Notes under the pieces: model-generated
What the model saw: only the letters and a program-made list of their open reading frames with translations
What the model was told of the DNA's origin: nothing
Database searches by the model: none
Part shown: positions 1 to 10,600 of the stretch, piece after piece
How the letters are laid out: each line of letters opens with the position of its first letter
Numbering within the stretch: the stretch's first letter is position 1
NCBI RefSeq assembly: GCF_024166365.1
Contig: NC_064834.1
Location: 56,090,001 to 56,154,000 of the forward strand
Direction of reading: 5' to 3'
DNA: 64,000 nt
Source of the DNA: Elephas maximus indicus
Taxonomy: Eukaryota; Chordata; Mammalia; Proboscidea; Elephantidae
Made by a program: the position numbers and the translations under genes

Positions 1-298
1 ATAGTGCGGCTGCCTCAGGACTCCAAAAGCAAGAGTCCCAGTGAACAAGGTGGAAGCTCTACCATCTCTTCTGATCTAGCTTTAGAAGTCACCTCACTTC
101 TATTGCCTTCTGTTGGTTATGAGTAAATCATAGGCCCACCAAGATTCAAAGGGTAGAGAGAAAGATTCCACCTCTTAAGGAGGGAATGACAAAATTCTAA
201 AAAGCATGCAGGATGGAAGAGATTATTGTTCCGTATATCTTTGGGTAATACAACCCTCAAGCACTTACCACTTAGTCTATACAATACCTTTGCTAAAA

Positions 299-317
299 CA
301 TACACACACACACACAC
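299..317. repeat. (CA)n microsatellite
   Basis: A short run of CA dinucleotides, about nine units with a TA near its start. It lies just left of a MIR relic. Confidence 0.9.
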
Positions 318-324
318 CTTATTT

Positions 325-440
325 ATTCTTCACAAGAATCCAATGATAATTCTTACAGATGATGAAACTGAGGCCCGGAGAGGTTAAGTAATTTGTCCAG
401 GGACTTGTATCTGGTTAGTCCTAGGGTTGGGTTTTGAAAA
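325..440 (-). mobile_element. MIR SINE relic
   Basis: Reads as the reverse of the MIR core: an 'ACAGATGATGAAACTGAGGC' type block, then an 'AGAGGTTAAGTAATTTG' type block. Old and diverged, with no target duplication visible. Confidence 0.7.
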
Positions 441-1089
441 CAATGCGTGGTTAAATATTTGCTCCACCATCTTCTGCTGCACCGAGGTAAATGCCACCCT
501 GTGAAGTTTCTGACAGACTGTCAGCCAGCCTTCTCAGTGACTCCCACATTACTGTGTACAGCAGGGGCCTTTCTAGGGTATATGCCCTGGGTGCCACTTG
601 GCGGGGGAGGGGAGAATGGATGCCAACGAGCAGCTCTATTGGCCATCACAGTTTCCATCACCAGCTGTGAGATATCATTCAGCAATTCAAAGATAATTGC
701 CATAGGCACTGTTTTCCATAAATAACGCCACTGAATTAGTGGGAGAATATTTCAACATATTTACCAGTACGCCTTCCTCCAGAAATCATCAGACGCCTTT
801 GCTTGTGCCCCAAGGAGGCTGTCTCTCATGGAAACCCCGCCTGCTCCCTACCACCTCTGGTCCAGATAACTAGACAGAGTCTTCATTTATGAAACCAGAA
901 AACAAAGGCCACAAATCCTTGTCTATTAAGTTCACAAGCTGCTTGTCAACTAAGTGAAAATGTCATGGTGGGGCAGACAATGTCAGTGCTTTGCCCATCT
1001 CTTCCGATGGATCCCTTCTCATCATTTTATGCTCCGCCACCCCCACCATCACTGTCCTTTAGCATCTAACAGTCGGCATATGTGACCCT
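441..1089. other. Unassigned intergenic DNA
   Basis: No gene, splice-bounded exon or repeat that I can name. The 92-codon open frame at 447-725 has no recognisable protein content, and another frame is open on the opposite strand over the same bases, as expected by chance. Confidence 0.5.
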
Positions 1090-1452
1090 TTTTTCAAAGG
1101 CCTGCTCTTGGGCAACTGGAGCCCATTCTTTCCCACCCTATGGGAAGATCAAAGGGCCTGGGAATTTCTGTGCACCCAGTTGGCCTGTAACCAACCCCTG
1201 AAGGGTACGGGAGTATGAAGGCCCAGCTCCCTTTCTGTGGTTGGGACAACTCTGAGGAAGAACTTCCACTCCAGAGCACCCCTGTGGGGTCAGACCGAAG
1301 CTACCCTTGTGGGTCTTTTCCTGAAATTGCACCCTTGCTTTGCTTCTGCCCCTTTTCTCTCCCACTTCCCTCACTTCCTTGCCGGTTTCCCTGAAGCACT
1401 ACCTTTAAAAACCACTCTGGGTCTGCTTCTGGGAAACCCAAGCTAAGACACC
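1090..1452 (+). mobile_element. Old solo-LTR relic (ERVL-like)
   Basis: The stretch has the wording of an old mammalian LTR. It carries an 'AGCACCCCTGTGGGGTCAGA' block in the middle and ends in 'CTGCTTCTGGGAAACCCAAG' followed by CTAAGACAC, a typical 3' LTR terminus. No internal retroviral genes are attached. The 5' boundary is uncertain, and the family name is not claimed beyond ERVL-like. Confidence 0.5.
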
Positions 1453-1856
1453 TAGGATGGGAAATAAGAATGGGACGGAGCACAGGAAAGAGTGAGCTAG
1501 AGAAACACAGTCTTCTTTAGGACAGCCCCATCCTTTGCCAGATCAGGGAGCTACAGGGAGCTTGAACCAGCCCAGTCTTTCTCATTGTCCTTCAGAGGGT
1601 AGACTCTCCCCCAGCACCTTGGAACCACAGCAGTAGGCTTGTCATCTGTCAGCCAGGAGTACACTGGTCTGGACCAGAAATCTCTCCTCAACCTTTGTCA
1701 AACCTGTCTTCTGTGGACACTCCCTCTTCTTACCCCATTCACCAGCACAAGACCCCCAAATGGAGCCTGGGCCCAGGAAACATAAAGGGATGGTGGTGAT
1801 CTATAGGACAGATCCCGCAGTACCCTCTCCCTTGTACTTCACTAAGGTAGAACTGT
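1453..1856. other. Unassigned intergenic DNA
   Basis: No feature recognised. The frame that begins at 1760 runs into the antisense RTE derivative to the right and is not a gene. Confidence 0.5.
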
Positions 1857-2259
1857 CATTGTTAGTTGCAATAAAGTCGGCTCTGACTCATGGCAACCCA
1901 GTGTACAGCAGAACAAAACGTTGCCTGGCCCTGCACCGTCTTCATGATCGTTGGGATGTGTGTGAGTCCATTATGGCTACTGTGTATTTCCAGTGCCTTC
2001 CAACCTATGGGGCTCATCCTCCGGCATTATATCAGATAATATTCTGTTGTAATCCAGAGTTTTCCTTGCTAATTTTTGGAAGTAGATCACCAGGCCTTTC
2101 TTTTTAGTCTGTCTTAGTCTGGAAGCTCCACTGAAATCTGTCCACCATGGGTGACCCTGCTGGTATTTGAAATACCTTTGGCAGTTTTATGGCATAGCTT
2201 CTAACATCATAGCAGCTCTCTAGCCACCACAGTAGGACAAACTGACAGACAAGTGGTGG
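1857..2259 (-). mobile_element. Non-autonomous RTE-derived element
   Basis: Read on the minus strand, this is the RTE 5' region joined directly to the RTE 3' tail. The 5' part begins with the TCACCACCC...GACAAACTG type start and contains the CCAGACTAAGACAGACT block. The 3' part has the GACCAGGCA...TTTTGTTCTG block and ends in (TTGCAACTAACAATG). The endonuclease and reverse transcriptase are absent. A second copy with the same layout is at 61781-62173, which argues for a propagated short family rather than a one-off deletion. Confidence 0.75.
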
Positions 2260-2268
2260 AAGGTTATA

Positions 2269-2478
2269 AAACAAAAAAAATCCATTGCCATCAAGTCGAT
2301 TCAGACTTGTAGCTACCCTATAGGACAGAGTAGACCTGCCCCGTAAGGTTTCTGAGGCTGTAAATCATTACAGAAGCAGATTGTCACATCTTTCTCCCTC
2401 GGAGCTGCTGGTGGGTTCAAACTGCCCACTTTTTGGTAGCAGCCAAGGGCTTTAACCACTGCACCACCAGGGTTCCTT
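2269..2478 (-). mobile_element. AfroSINE, long form
   Basis: On the plus strand it reads A-rich tail, CCATTGCCATCAAGTCGATT, CTATAGGACAGAGTAGA, then the tRNA-like head in reverse, ending CCACCAGGGTTCC. Flanked by an imperfect duplication of about 9 bases (AAGGTTATA / AAGGTAATA). It abuts the RTE derivative on its left. Confidence 0.92.
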
Positions 2479-2544
2479 AAGGTAATAATAATAAAAAAAT
2501 AAAAACTAATTCAAAATGTCCCACTGAGCTGGGGTGGGGTTAGA

Positions 2545-2670
2545 AACCACACTGAACTAAGAGTTAGAAGTCTTGAGCTCTACTCCTGGATTCGTCCCCA
2601 GGTAACTCTGTGACCTGTTTTTTCATCTGCAATAGAGTTTCCGAGATGCCTCCAGCTCTAAATGTCTGTG
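2545..2670 (+). mobile_element. MIR SINE relic (weak)
   Basis: Shows the MIR order 'AGTCTTGAGCTCTACTCCTG ... AACTCTGTGACCT ... TTTTTCATCTGCAATAGAG'. Strongly diverged, and both ends are unclear. Confidence 0.45.
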
Positions 2671-3892
2671 CTTTCATATGACATGTTCAGTGCCTCCTGA
2701 GAGCTTATAATCTTATTAGGGAGACATGGCACAATTAAAGGGCTGCGTATGACAGGCTACAGTACAAAGCTGAAATCAGTCCAATTAAGAAGGAAAATCC
2801 ACAGTGCAGAAAACAAGTACAGTGGCTGATTAGGTTGGGAGGATTTTTGTGGGACAGACAGAGTCTTCAGGAAAGGATTCAAGGGAGAATTTAAGAAGGG
2901 TGGAAGGTGACTATTGCTTGGGTGGGAAAGGAAGAAGCCACTGTGGTCTCATGCACATAATCGTTACCTGGTGTGAAATGAGAGCAGAGGCTAAGGAGAG
3001 CAGGGAATGGAATCTTGGTTATCATTTAATTGCTGCTCTGACTCTACACCACCACACACTGCTCCAGTTATAATACGCTGGTTGTTTACAGGGCTATATT
3101 TCTATCCTCCCAGGCTTGACACACACCACTGAAAGTCTGACATTCAGAATTGGCTTTTCGGAACCCCCAAATTTTAATTAAAGTAATTATGTTACTAACA
3201 AAGGCTATAATTTATCTTCTTGTGTTCATAAAGAGGAAGAAGGCAACTTGGGCCAAGCACATTTTCCCTGCATCGGATTCCTGGTTTGTTTCTTTTGGTG
3301 ATGGTTGGTGGGCGTAGGAGTGGGGGTGGGGGTCTTTGACCTGGAGACTCACTGCTCACTGCTCTGTTCTGGGTGATTGGAATAACTGTGCTACCAAGAG
3401 CCTCAAAATGTGTCGAGTTGTGTCATTCAGAGGCAGCACACAACCTAAAGGACGAGCCTTCCCCTGGCAGAGCCGTGCATGTGTGTGCGTGCGTGCGCGT
3501 GTGTGCGCGCGCTTCTGGCATTAGTGGGAATGAGAAAGTCAGTGATTTAGATGAGAACTTTCCATGCATTTAACTTCCTCCAGTCTAAAGCAGGTGCTAG
3601 AGTGAACCACAGGGCCAGTCTATGTGTCTGCTTAGTAAATACCCATTCCCAGACGTGGAGCAATTAAATGGAAATAATTATACTGGGTCAATTAAGCAGA
3701 ACTCCCACCTCCTCCTGTTAGCCTGTTTGAAATTTTTATTTCCATGAGTCAAGCTTGCTCAGGATTGAAACTTATTTACCTCAGAGAAGAAGGAGCCTCT
3801 GGGGAAACCTCACTGATCTGTGTGCTGGTTGTTGTTGCTAAAGAAGTCAGCCCCACACCTCCCCAGGTCATAGCACAGAAGCTCAGGCTCCG
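2671..3892. other. Unassigned intergenic DNA
   Basis: Apart from the GT/GC tract at 3478-3513, nothing here is identifiable. AT-rich stretches near 3170-3230 and 3650-3740 look like ordinary unique sequence. The overlapping frames at 3336-3573 only exist because of the simple repeat. Confidence 0.5.
3478..3513. repeat. Alternating GT/GC tract
   Basis: A run of alternating purine and pyrimidine (GTGTGTGCGTGCGTGCGCGT and on to GCGCGCGC). Such tracts can adopt Z-DNA and mutate quickly by slippage. Confidence 0.85.
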
Positions 3893-4285
3893 ATGGACCT
3901 AGTTTAGAATCCTGGCCTCAATGCTTAGTAGCTCTATAACCTCAGGCAAGCTATTTAACTTGCTAAACCTTAGTTTTCTTATTTGAAAAAGTGGGGATAG
4001 TAAACTAGTTGCCATCATGTTGACTCTGACTCATGGTGACCCATATGTGCAGAGTAGAAATGTGCTCCATGGCATTTTCAATGGCTGATTATTCAGAAGT
4101 GAATCATAAGACCTCTCTTCCGAGATGCCTCTAGGTGGAGTCGAACCTCTAACCTTTCGGTTAGCAGCCTAGCGAGTGCCTATGTTCCAATTCTTTTGTG
4201 AGGACTAATTGAGAAAATGCTGAGAAAACCCTGAATGGCAGGGCCTGGGAAATAATAAATGCTCTGTAAGTCATAGCTTTTATTA
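3893..4285 (+). mobile_element. MIR SINE split by an AfroSINE
   Basis: The left part carries the tRNA-derived and core blocks (AATCCTGGCCTCAATGCTTA, TCAGGCAAGCTATTTAACTT, AAAAGTGGGGATAG). The right part resumes at about 4191 with TTGTGAGGACTAATTGAGAA and ends in AATAATAAATGCTCTGTAAG. The AfroSINE at 4003-4190 fills the gap, so it is the younger insertion. Confidence 0.75.
4003..4190 (-). mobile_element. AfroSINE inserted in MIR
   Basis: Contains GCCATCATGTTGACTCTGAC, a GAGTAGAAATGTGCTCCATG block, and the reversed tRNA-like head (GGAGTCGAACCTCTAACC, TTCGGTTAGCAGCC). This is the 'TGTGCTCCAT' subtype, as at 4971-5184 and 53745-53945. Confidence 0.88.
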
Positions 4286-4734
4286 TGATGATGATGATAG
4301 TTACCAAAAGAAAAAAATGGGTTTTATTATACCTGTACCACCTACGATGATCCAATGGAAAACTGTTATAAATGGTAGCAATGCAAATGTAAGAGCTAAT
4401 TTATGCTCAACACCAACCTACAGCATTTAAAAAAAAAATACATGAGTTTATAAAATGGAACAGTTGGGGGTGATGTAAGTGCTGGACAAAAGAAGGAACA
4501 CCAGAATTCGATGAATTCTGAAGATCCTTGGCCACAGAGCTAGGCAGTCCATTTGCAGATTGCTGATGGCTTGTCACAAAGGCTGGGGTGGAGGATGAGG
4601 AACTTAACACTGGGAGCCACTGTCAAGTTAAAAATGAATCTGAAATGAAGTGACATCACCTCTAAAATGATAAAGCAAATCAGTGAAAAATGGAATTCAA
4701 CTGACAAAAAAAAATTCAGTTTTTCACACAGTAA

Positions 4735-4870
4735 TAGTATTTATCGAGAGCTTACTGTTTGACAGAGGAGTTTCTAAGTGCTTTCTGTGGATTCCTTATT
4801 GAATCTTTGCAAGAACCTATAAGGTTAGTTCTGTGATATTATCGCAACTTTATGGATACACAACTCTTGA
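4735..4870 (-). mobile_element. MIR SINE relic
   Basis: Reverse MIR: 'ATTTATCGAGAGCTTACTGT' then 'CTAAGTGCTTTCTGTGGATT' and 'TTTGCAAGAACCTATAAGG'. Diverged. Confidence 0.65.
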
Positions 4871-4970
4871 GGGACAGGCCTACTACAGAAAATGACAAGC
4901 CACCTACTTTTTAAGGAAGTTCCTTTTACAGCCTGGGAGAGCTTACAGCCACAACATGGCTTATGTGTGG

Positions 4971-5184
4971 AAAACCCAAAACCACACCAGCTGCTGTTGA
5001 GTCGATTCCAACTCATGGCGACCCCATGTGTGTCCGAGTAGAACTGTGCTCTGTAGGGTTTTCAATGGCTGTGATCTTTCTGAAGTCGATTACCAGGGCT
5101 TTCTTCTGAGGTGCCTGTCGTTGGACTCAGGCTGCCCACGTGTGATTTACTAGTTGAGTGTGTAACTCTCTGCACCACCCAGGC
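4971..5184 (-). mobile_element. AfroSINE, long form
   Basis: Starts with the tail AAAACCCAAAACCACACC, then CTGTTGAGTCGATTCCAACT and a TGTGCTCTGTAGGGTTTTCA block, ending GCACCACCCAGGC. The flanks GGCTTATGTGTGG (4958-4970) and GGCCTACGTGTGA (5185-5197) are an eroded target-site duplication. Confidence 0.92.
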
Positions 5185-5198
5185 GGCCTACGTGTGAG

Positions 5199-5416
5199 TT
5201 GTCGTTAGGTGCCTTGGAATCAGTTCCGATTCACAGGAACCGAATGTACCACAGAATGAAACACTGCCCAGTTCTGCCCCATGCTCACCATAGTTCTTAT
5301 GCTTGAGTTCATTATTGCCGCTGTGGCACTCCATCTCATTGAGGGTCTTCCTCTCTTTCACTGATGCTCTACTTTACCAAGCATGACGTCCTTCTCAGGG
5401 CCTGATCCTTCCTGAA
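5199..5416 (-). mobile_element. RTE LINE 3' end, 5'-truncated
   Basis: Reverse of the RTE tail: GTCGTTAGGTGCCTTGGAAT at the left (3' end of the element), the ACACTGCCCAGTTCTG block, then CTTTACCAAGCATGACGTCC and the AGGGCCTGATCC sequence. Corresponds to the last 200 or so bases of the element at 6793-9978. Confidence 0.85.
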
Positions 5417-6324
5417 AAAGAACTTGGATTTTGTTGCATTCATCCGTTCGCTAAACAACAATTTATACAGAGCCTACCACTCTGTGCAAGGAACTGGGTC
5501 TTGTGTTGAGGATATAATGGTATGATCAGTAGTAGGTATGATCAGTTTCCAAGAAGGTGAAGTAGATGTAATTTTCCTTCTTCCTCCTGTTAAGTACATC
5601 AAAAAACACTAGACATTATACATGAAACAAACATAAGAAGACTTGGAAAGTTGGAGAGAAGGCCGATCAGCAAGGGGCCTTGGGATGCAAGGAATGAGCT
5701 TCCTGGGCTTTCTTTTTGCCTTTTATATGTATAGAAAGGCTTGGAGCCAAAGCAGCTAGCAAGCTAAAACACCAATGGGCACAGACAGTAAAAGCCTGCT
5801 CTTGGTAGCCGAAGGGCCAAGAGAGGGGCAGCGGAGCAAGACAGAGAACTTTTAGACAGTAGCTGTTCTCCTGCAGCCAAATACCACAGAAAACTGCAGT
5901 CCAACCCCCACCAATGTCTGAAAAAACTGCGTAGGGAGCTTAGACTTCCTCTCTGGAATAAGGTGCTCCAATCCCCGTAGGGTGGTATCAGAGAAGGCCA
6001 AGTAAGAAGCTGGGATTTTCACTTGTGCCAGGGGGCAATGAAACCCCCTAAATTCACCCTGGGCGTCAGTGAAGACCATGTGGTTCAGCCCAGACTTCCA
6101 CAACCAGCTAGTAGTAACAAGCCACCCCTCTGCCTCCCTGCTGGGATGGTGTCAGAGGAACTCTAGTGGAGAGGAAGGACTTTCACCACTGCCCACCCAC
6201 TGCCCTGTTGTGTCAGTGGAGGGCACATGGGGAGCAGAAACGAGGCACTTTCACCCCTCCTGCCAGGGAGGTATTAGTGTAGGCCATGTGGGACAGGGAA
6301 CTCTCCCCTCTACCCAGCAGTAAT
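5417..6324. other. Unassigned intergenic DNA
   Basis: Includes opposing open frames around 5852-6323 with no recognisable protein features. A vague repeating phrase (AGTGGAGAGGAAGGACTTTC ... AGTGGAGGGCACATG ... TGTAGGCCATGTGGG) near 6150-6300 hints at an old, degenerate short tandem unit of about 60 bases. Confidence 0.4.
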
Positions 6325-6792
6325 GAGGAGGAAGATTTGACTTCTTTACTATGTTGAGTCTTCCAATCCATGAACACAGTATGTCTCTCCACTCATTTGT
6401 ATATATTCTTTGATTTCTTTCATCGACGTTCCTTTTATCAGACTACTGGTAGCTTTGTAGTTTTCAGCATTCAAAATTTACATTTAGGTTTAAAGCCAAA
6501 ACCAAACCAGTTGACCCATAGCAATCCTATGTGTTGCATAACTGCACTTCATGAAGTTTTTCGAGGCTATGACCTTTGGGAAGAAATTCTCCAGGTCTTT
6601 CTTCTGAGGAGGATCTGGATGGATTCAAATTGCTACCCTTCTGGTTAGTAATCAAGTATTTAACCCTTTTTGCAACCCAGGGGCTCCCATTTAGTTTTAT
6701 ACATAAGTATTTCTCTTTTTTGAGCAACTGTAAATGGTATCGTATTTTCTAGTTTTGGTATCTAGTATATAGATTTCCATATCCTTCATCCC
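6325..6792 (-). mobile_element. L1 ORF2 fragment, inverted part, left piece
   Basis: Reverse-strand L1 ORF2 sequence: ACTATGTTGAGTCTTCCAAT, then CTTTGATTTCTTTCATCGAC and GTAGTTTTCAGCATTCAAAA. Interrupted by the AfroSINE at 6492-6687 and then by the RTE from 6793. It resumes at 9979. Together with 10123-10681 it forms a 5'-inverted L1. Confidence 0.75.
6492..6687 (-). mobile_element. AfroSINE inserted in L1
   Basis: Reads CCAAAACCAAACCAGTTGAC, AGGTCTTTCTTCTGAGGAGG, and a reversed tRNA-like head ending CCCAGGGGCTCC. Flanked by CATTTAGGTTT (6481-6491) and CATTTAGTTTT (6688-6698), a target duplication with one mismatch inside the L1. Confidence 0.9.
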
Positions 6793-9700
6793 AGCCTGTC
6801 TTAGTCTGGAAGCTCTGCTGAAATCTTTCCACTGTTGGTGACCCTGCTATTACTTGAAATATCAGTGGCATAGCTTCCAGCATCACAGATACATACAAGC
6901 CATCAGAGGATGAAGCTTCCAGACTAAGACAGACCGGAAAGAACAACCTGAAGATATATTTCTGAAAAAAATGGCCAGTAAAAACGTTATTAACAGCAGC
7001 GGAACATTGTCTGATACAGTGCCAGAAGATGAGCCCCTCAGGTTGGAAGGCACTCAAAATATGACTGGGGAAGAGCTGCCTCCTCAAAGTAGAGTCTACC
7101 TTAATGATGTGTATGGAGAAAACTGTCAGGACCTTCATTTGCTGATGTGGCATGACTCAAAATGAGAAGAAACAACTGCAAACATCCATTAATAATTGCA
7201 ATGTGGAATATATGAAGTATGAATCTAGGAAAATTGGAAGTTGTCAACAATGAAAATCGATATCCTAAGCATTAGTGAGCTGAAATGGACTGGTATTGGC
7301 CATTTTGAATCAGACAATCATAAGTTCTACTATGCTGGAAATGACAAATTTAAGAGGATCTGCATCACATTGATCCTCAAAAAGAACATTTCAAGATCTA
7401 TACCGAAATGCAATGCTGTCAGTCAGAGGATAATATCTGTACGCCTCTAAGGAAGACCAGTTAATATGACTATTATTTAAATTTACACACCAACCACTAA
7501 TGCCAAAAATGAAAAAATTTAATATTTTTACAAACTTCTGCAGTCTGAAATTGATCAAATATGCAAACAAGATGTATGGACAATCACCAATGACTGGAAT
7601 GCAAAAGTTAGAAACAAGAAGGAGGATCAGTAGTTGGAGAATATGGCCTTGGTGACAGAAACAACATCAGAGATCACGTGATAGAGTTTTGCAAGACCAG
7701 TTCACTGGAAATACCTTTTTGCAACAATATGAACAGTGACTATACATGTGTGCCTTGCCTGATGGAATACACAGGAATCAAATCAACTTCATCTGTGGAA
7801 AAAGATGATGGAAAAGCTCAATATCATCAGTCAGAACAAGGCCAGGGGCTGACTACAGAACAGTTTTTCAATAGCTCATATGCAAGTTCAAGTTCAAGCT
7901 GAAGAAAATTAAAACAAGTCCACGAGAGCCAAAGTGCAACCTTGAGTATATTCTACCTGAATTTTGAGATTATCTCAAGGATAGATTTGATGCATTTGAC
8001 ACTAATGATCAAAGACCAGAGGAGTTGCGGGATGACATCAAGGGCATCATATGTGAAGAAAACAAAAAGTCATTGAAAAGACAGAAAAAAAAGATCAAAA
8101 TGGATGTTAGACGAGACTCTGAAACTTACTCTTGAATGTAGAGTAGCTAAAGCGAAAGGAAGAAATTATGAAGTAAAATAGCTGAAGAGAAGATTTCAAA
8201 GGGCAGTTTGAGAAGACAAAGTCAAATATTATAATGAAATGTGCAAAGGCTTGGAGTTAGAAAACCAAAAGGGAAGAACATGCATAGCATTTCTGAATCT
8301 GAAATAAGTAAAGAAGAATTTCAAGTCTCCAGTTGCAATACTGAAGGATTCTATGGGCAAGAAATTGAATGATGCAGGAAGCATCAAAAGCAGATGAAAG
8401 GCATACACAGAGCCACTGTACCAAAAAGAATTGGTCGACATTCAACCATTTCAGGAGGTAGCATATGATCAAGAACCAATAGTACTGAAGGACCAAGTCC
8501 AAGCTGCACTGAAGGCATCGGCGAAAAACAAGGTTCCTGGAACTGACGGAATACCATTTGAGGTATTGCAGAAAAATGACGCAATGCTGGAAGCACTCAC
8601 TTATCTATACCAAAAAATTTGGAAGACAGCTAACTGGTCAACTGACTGGAAGAGCTCCATATTCATGCCTATTTCAAAGAAAGGTGATCTAACCAAATGC
8701 AGAAATTATCGAATAATATCATTAATATCACATGTAAGTAAAAATATGCTGAAGATAATTCAAAAATGGTTGCAGCAGTACAACAACAGGGAACTGTTAG
8801 AAATTTAAACAGGATTCAGAAGAGGATGTGGAACCAGGGATATCATTACTGATGTCAGATGGATCTTGGCTGAAAGCAGAGAACACCAGTAAGTAGTTTA
8901 CTTCTCTTCTATGGACTATGCCAAGGTATTCAACTGTGTGAATCATAGCAAATTATGGATAACTTTGTGAAGAATGGGAATTCCAGAACAGTTAATTGTG
9001 CTCACGAGAAACATGTGCATAGACCAAGAGGCAGTTGTTCGAAAAGAGTAAGAGGATACTGCATGGTTTAAAATCAGAAAAGGTGTGCATCAGGGTTGTA
9101 TCCTTTCACCATACTTATTCAATCTGTATGCTAAGCAAATAATCTGAGAACCTGGACTGTATGAAGAAGAACAGGGCTTCAGGATTGAAGGAGGACTCAA
9201 TAACAACTTGTAATATGCAGATAACACAACCTTGCATGCTGAAAGTAAAGAGGACTTGACACACTTACTAATTAAGATCAAAGACTACAGCCTTCAGTAT
9301 GGATTACACCTTAACATAAAGAAAACAAAAATCCTCACATCTGGACCAAGAAGCAACATCATAATAAATGGAGAAAATACTGAAGATGTCAAGAATTTCA
9401 TTTTACTTGAATTCACAATCAACGTCCATGGAAGCAGCAGACAAGAAATCAAAGGATGTATTGCATTGGGTAAATCTGCTGCGAAAGATCTCTTTAAAGT
9501 GTTAAAAAGCAAAGATATCACATTGAGGACTAAGGTGCACCTGATCCAAGCCATGGTATTTTCAATCACCTCCTACGCATGTGAAAGCTGGACAACGAAT
9601 AAGAAAGACCAAAGAAGAATTGATGTCTTTGAATTACGGTGTTGGGGAAGAGTATTGAATATACCATGGACTGCCAGAAGAATGAACAAATCTGTCCTGG

Positions 9701-9978
9701 AAGAAGTATAGCCAGAATTCTCCTTAGAAGTAAGGATGGCAAGACTTTGTCTCACATACTTTGGACATGTTATCAGGCAGGACCAGTCCCTGGAGAAGGA
9801 CATCATGCTTGGTAAAGTAGAGGGTCAGCAATAAAAAGGAAGACCCTAAATAAGATGGATTGAGACAGTGGCAGCAACAATGAGCTAAAACATAGCAACG
9901 ATTCTGAAGATGGGACAGGACCAGGCAGTGTTTCTTTCTGTCATACATAGGATGGACTCAATGGCACCTAACAACAAC
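6793..9978 (+). mobile_element. RTE/BovB-like LINE, near full length, defective
   Basis: At about 3.19 kb this is close to the usual 3.2 kb of BovB/RTE elements. The order is 5' region, AP-type endonuclease relic (about 7180-7900), reverse transcriptase relic (about 8430-9300), C-terminal region (to about 9710) and a short 3' tail ending CACCTAACAACAAC. No long poly(A) is present, as is usual for RTE. It sits within an L1 that continues on both sides. The first 110 bases or so are inverted relative to the rest. The 3' end shares its terminal motif (GACTCAATGGCACC type) with the AfroSINE tails, consistent with AfroSINEs being mobilised by this LINE family. Confidence 0.9.
6971..9846 (+). pseudogene. 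RTE endonuclease/reverse transcriptase ORF relic
   Basis: This is the single RTE open reading frame, broken by stops and frame changes. Visible pieces are: an endonuclease segment with ISELKWTGIGHFES (about 7275-7316), whose glutamate belongs to the AP-endonuclease site; an RT segment with VPGTDGIPFEVLQ and MPISKKGDLTKCRNYR (8530-8710); the 'GVHQGCILSPYLFNLYA' type block (about 9080-9131); the catalytic box, read here as YADN rather than YADD and preceded by a stop (about 9211-9225); and a C-terminal piece with KKTKILTSGPRSN and SYACESWTTNKKDQRR. In a live element the protein nicks target DNA and reverse-transcribes the RNA in place. This copy cannot. Confidence 0.88.
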
Positions 9979-10122
9979 CGTACACAGAAATATATTTCAT
10001 TTTTGTATGCTCATCTTGTACCCTGTGACGTTATTCACTTATTCCTGGATTTGTTTGCAGATTCCTTGGGATTTTCTATGTAAAAAATCATGTCATATGC
10101 AAATAGGGACAGTTTTATTTCT
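9979..10122 (-). mobile_element. L1 ORF2 fragment, inverted part, right piece
   Basis: Resumes the reverse-strand L1 after the RTE: TTTTTGTATGCTCATCTTGT, ATTCCTTGGGATTTTCTATG, ATCATGTCATATGCAAATAG, GGACAGTTTTATTTCTCC. These are standard L1 ORF2 blocks from the region following the RT core. Confidence 0.8.
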
Positions 10123-10243
10123 CCCTAAATTGATGTACAGGCTAATGCAATTTCTTTCAAAACTCCAGCAAGATATTACTATAGATATAGACAAGATTAT
10201 TCTAAAATTTATGTGGAAAAGCAAAGGAACTAAAGTAGCTAAA

Positions 10244-10437
10244 CCAATCCATTGCTGGTGAGTCAATTCTGACTCATAGCGGCACTATAGGACAAAGTAG
10301 AACTGCCTCATAGGGTTTCCAAGGCTGTATCTTTATGGAAACGGATTGCCACATCTTTTTCCCATGGAGAGACTGGTGAGTTCAAATCGCCAACCTTTTG
10401 GTTAGTAGCCCAGCACTTAACCACTGCGTGCCACCAG
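10244..10437 (-). mobile_element. AfroSINE, long form, left unit of a pair
   Basis: Contains GCTGGTGAGTCAATTCTGAC, GACAAAGTAGAACTGCCTCA, the extra middle block (TTTATGGAAACGGATTGCCA) and a reversed head ending GCGTGCCACCAG. It lies immediately next to a second AfroSINE in the same orientation. Confidence 0.92.
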
Positions 10438-10444
10438 AAACCAG

Positions 10445-10600
10445 AAAAACCAAACCCATTGCTGTCCAGTTGATTCTGACTCATAACGGCCCTATTAGAG
10501 TAGAACTTTCCCACAGAGTTCCAAGGAGCCACTGGTGGATTCCAACTGCTGACCTTTTGCTTAGCAGCTGAGTTCTTAGCCATTGTACCACCAGGCTCCT
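10445..10600 (-). mobile_element. AfroSINE, short form, right unit of a pair
   Basis: Lacks the roughly 40-base middle block: ACAGAGTTCCAAGGAGCCAC runs straight into the head region. Ends CCACCAGGCTCCT. The two SINEs together are bracketed by TAAAGTAGCTAAAC (10231-10244) and TAAAATAGCTAAAAC (10601-10615). Confidence 0.92.

Noticed and set aside
5852-6323. Possible short exon pair on opposite strands
   Set aside because: No splice sites or protein signature. A degenerate repeat phrase explains the open frames.
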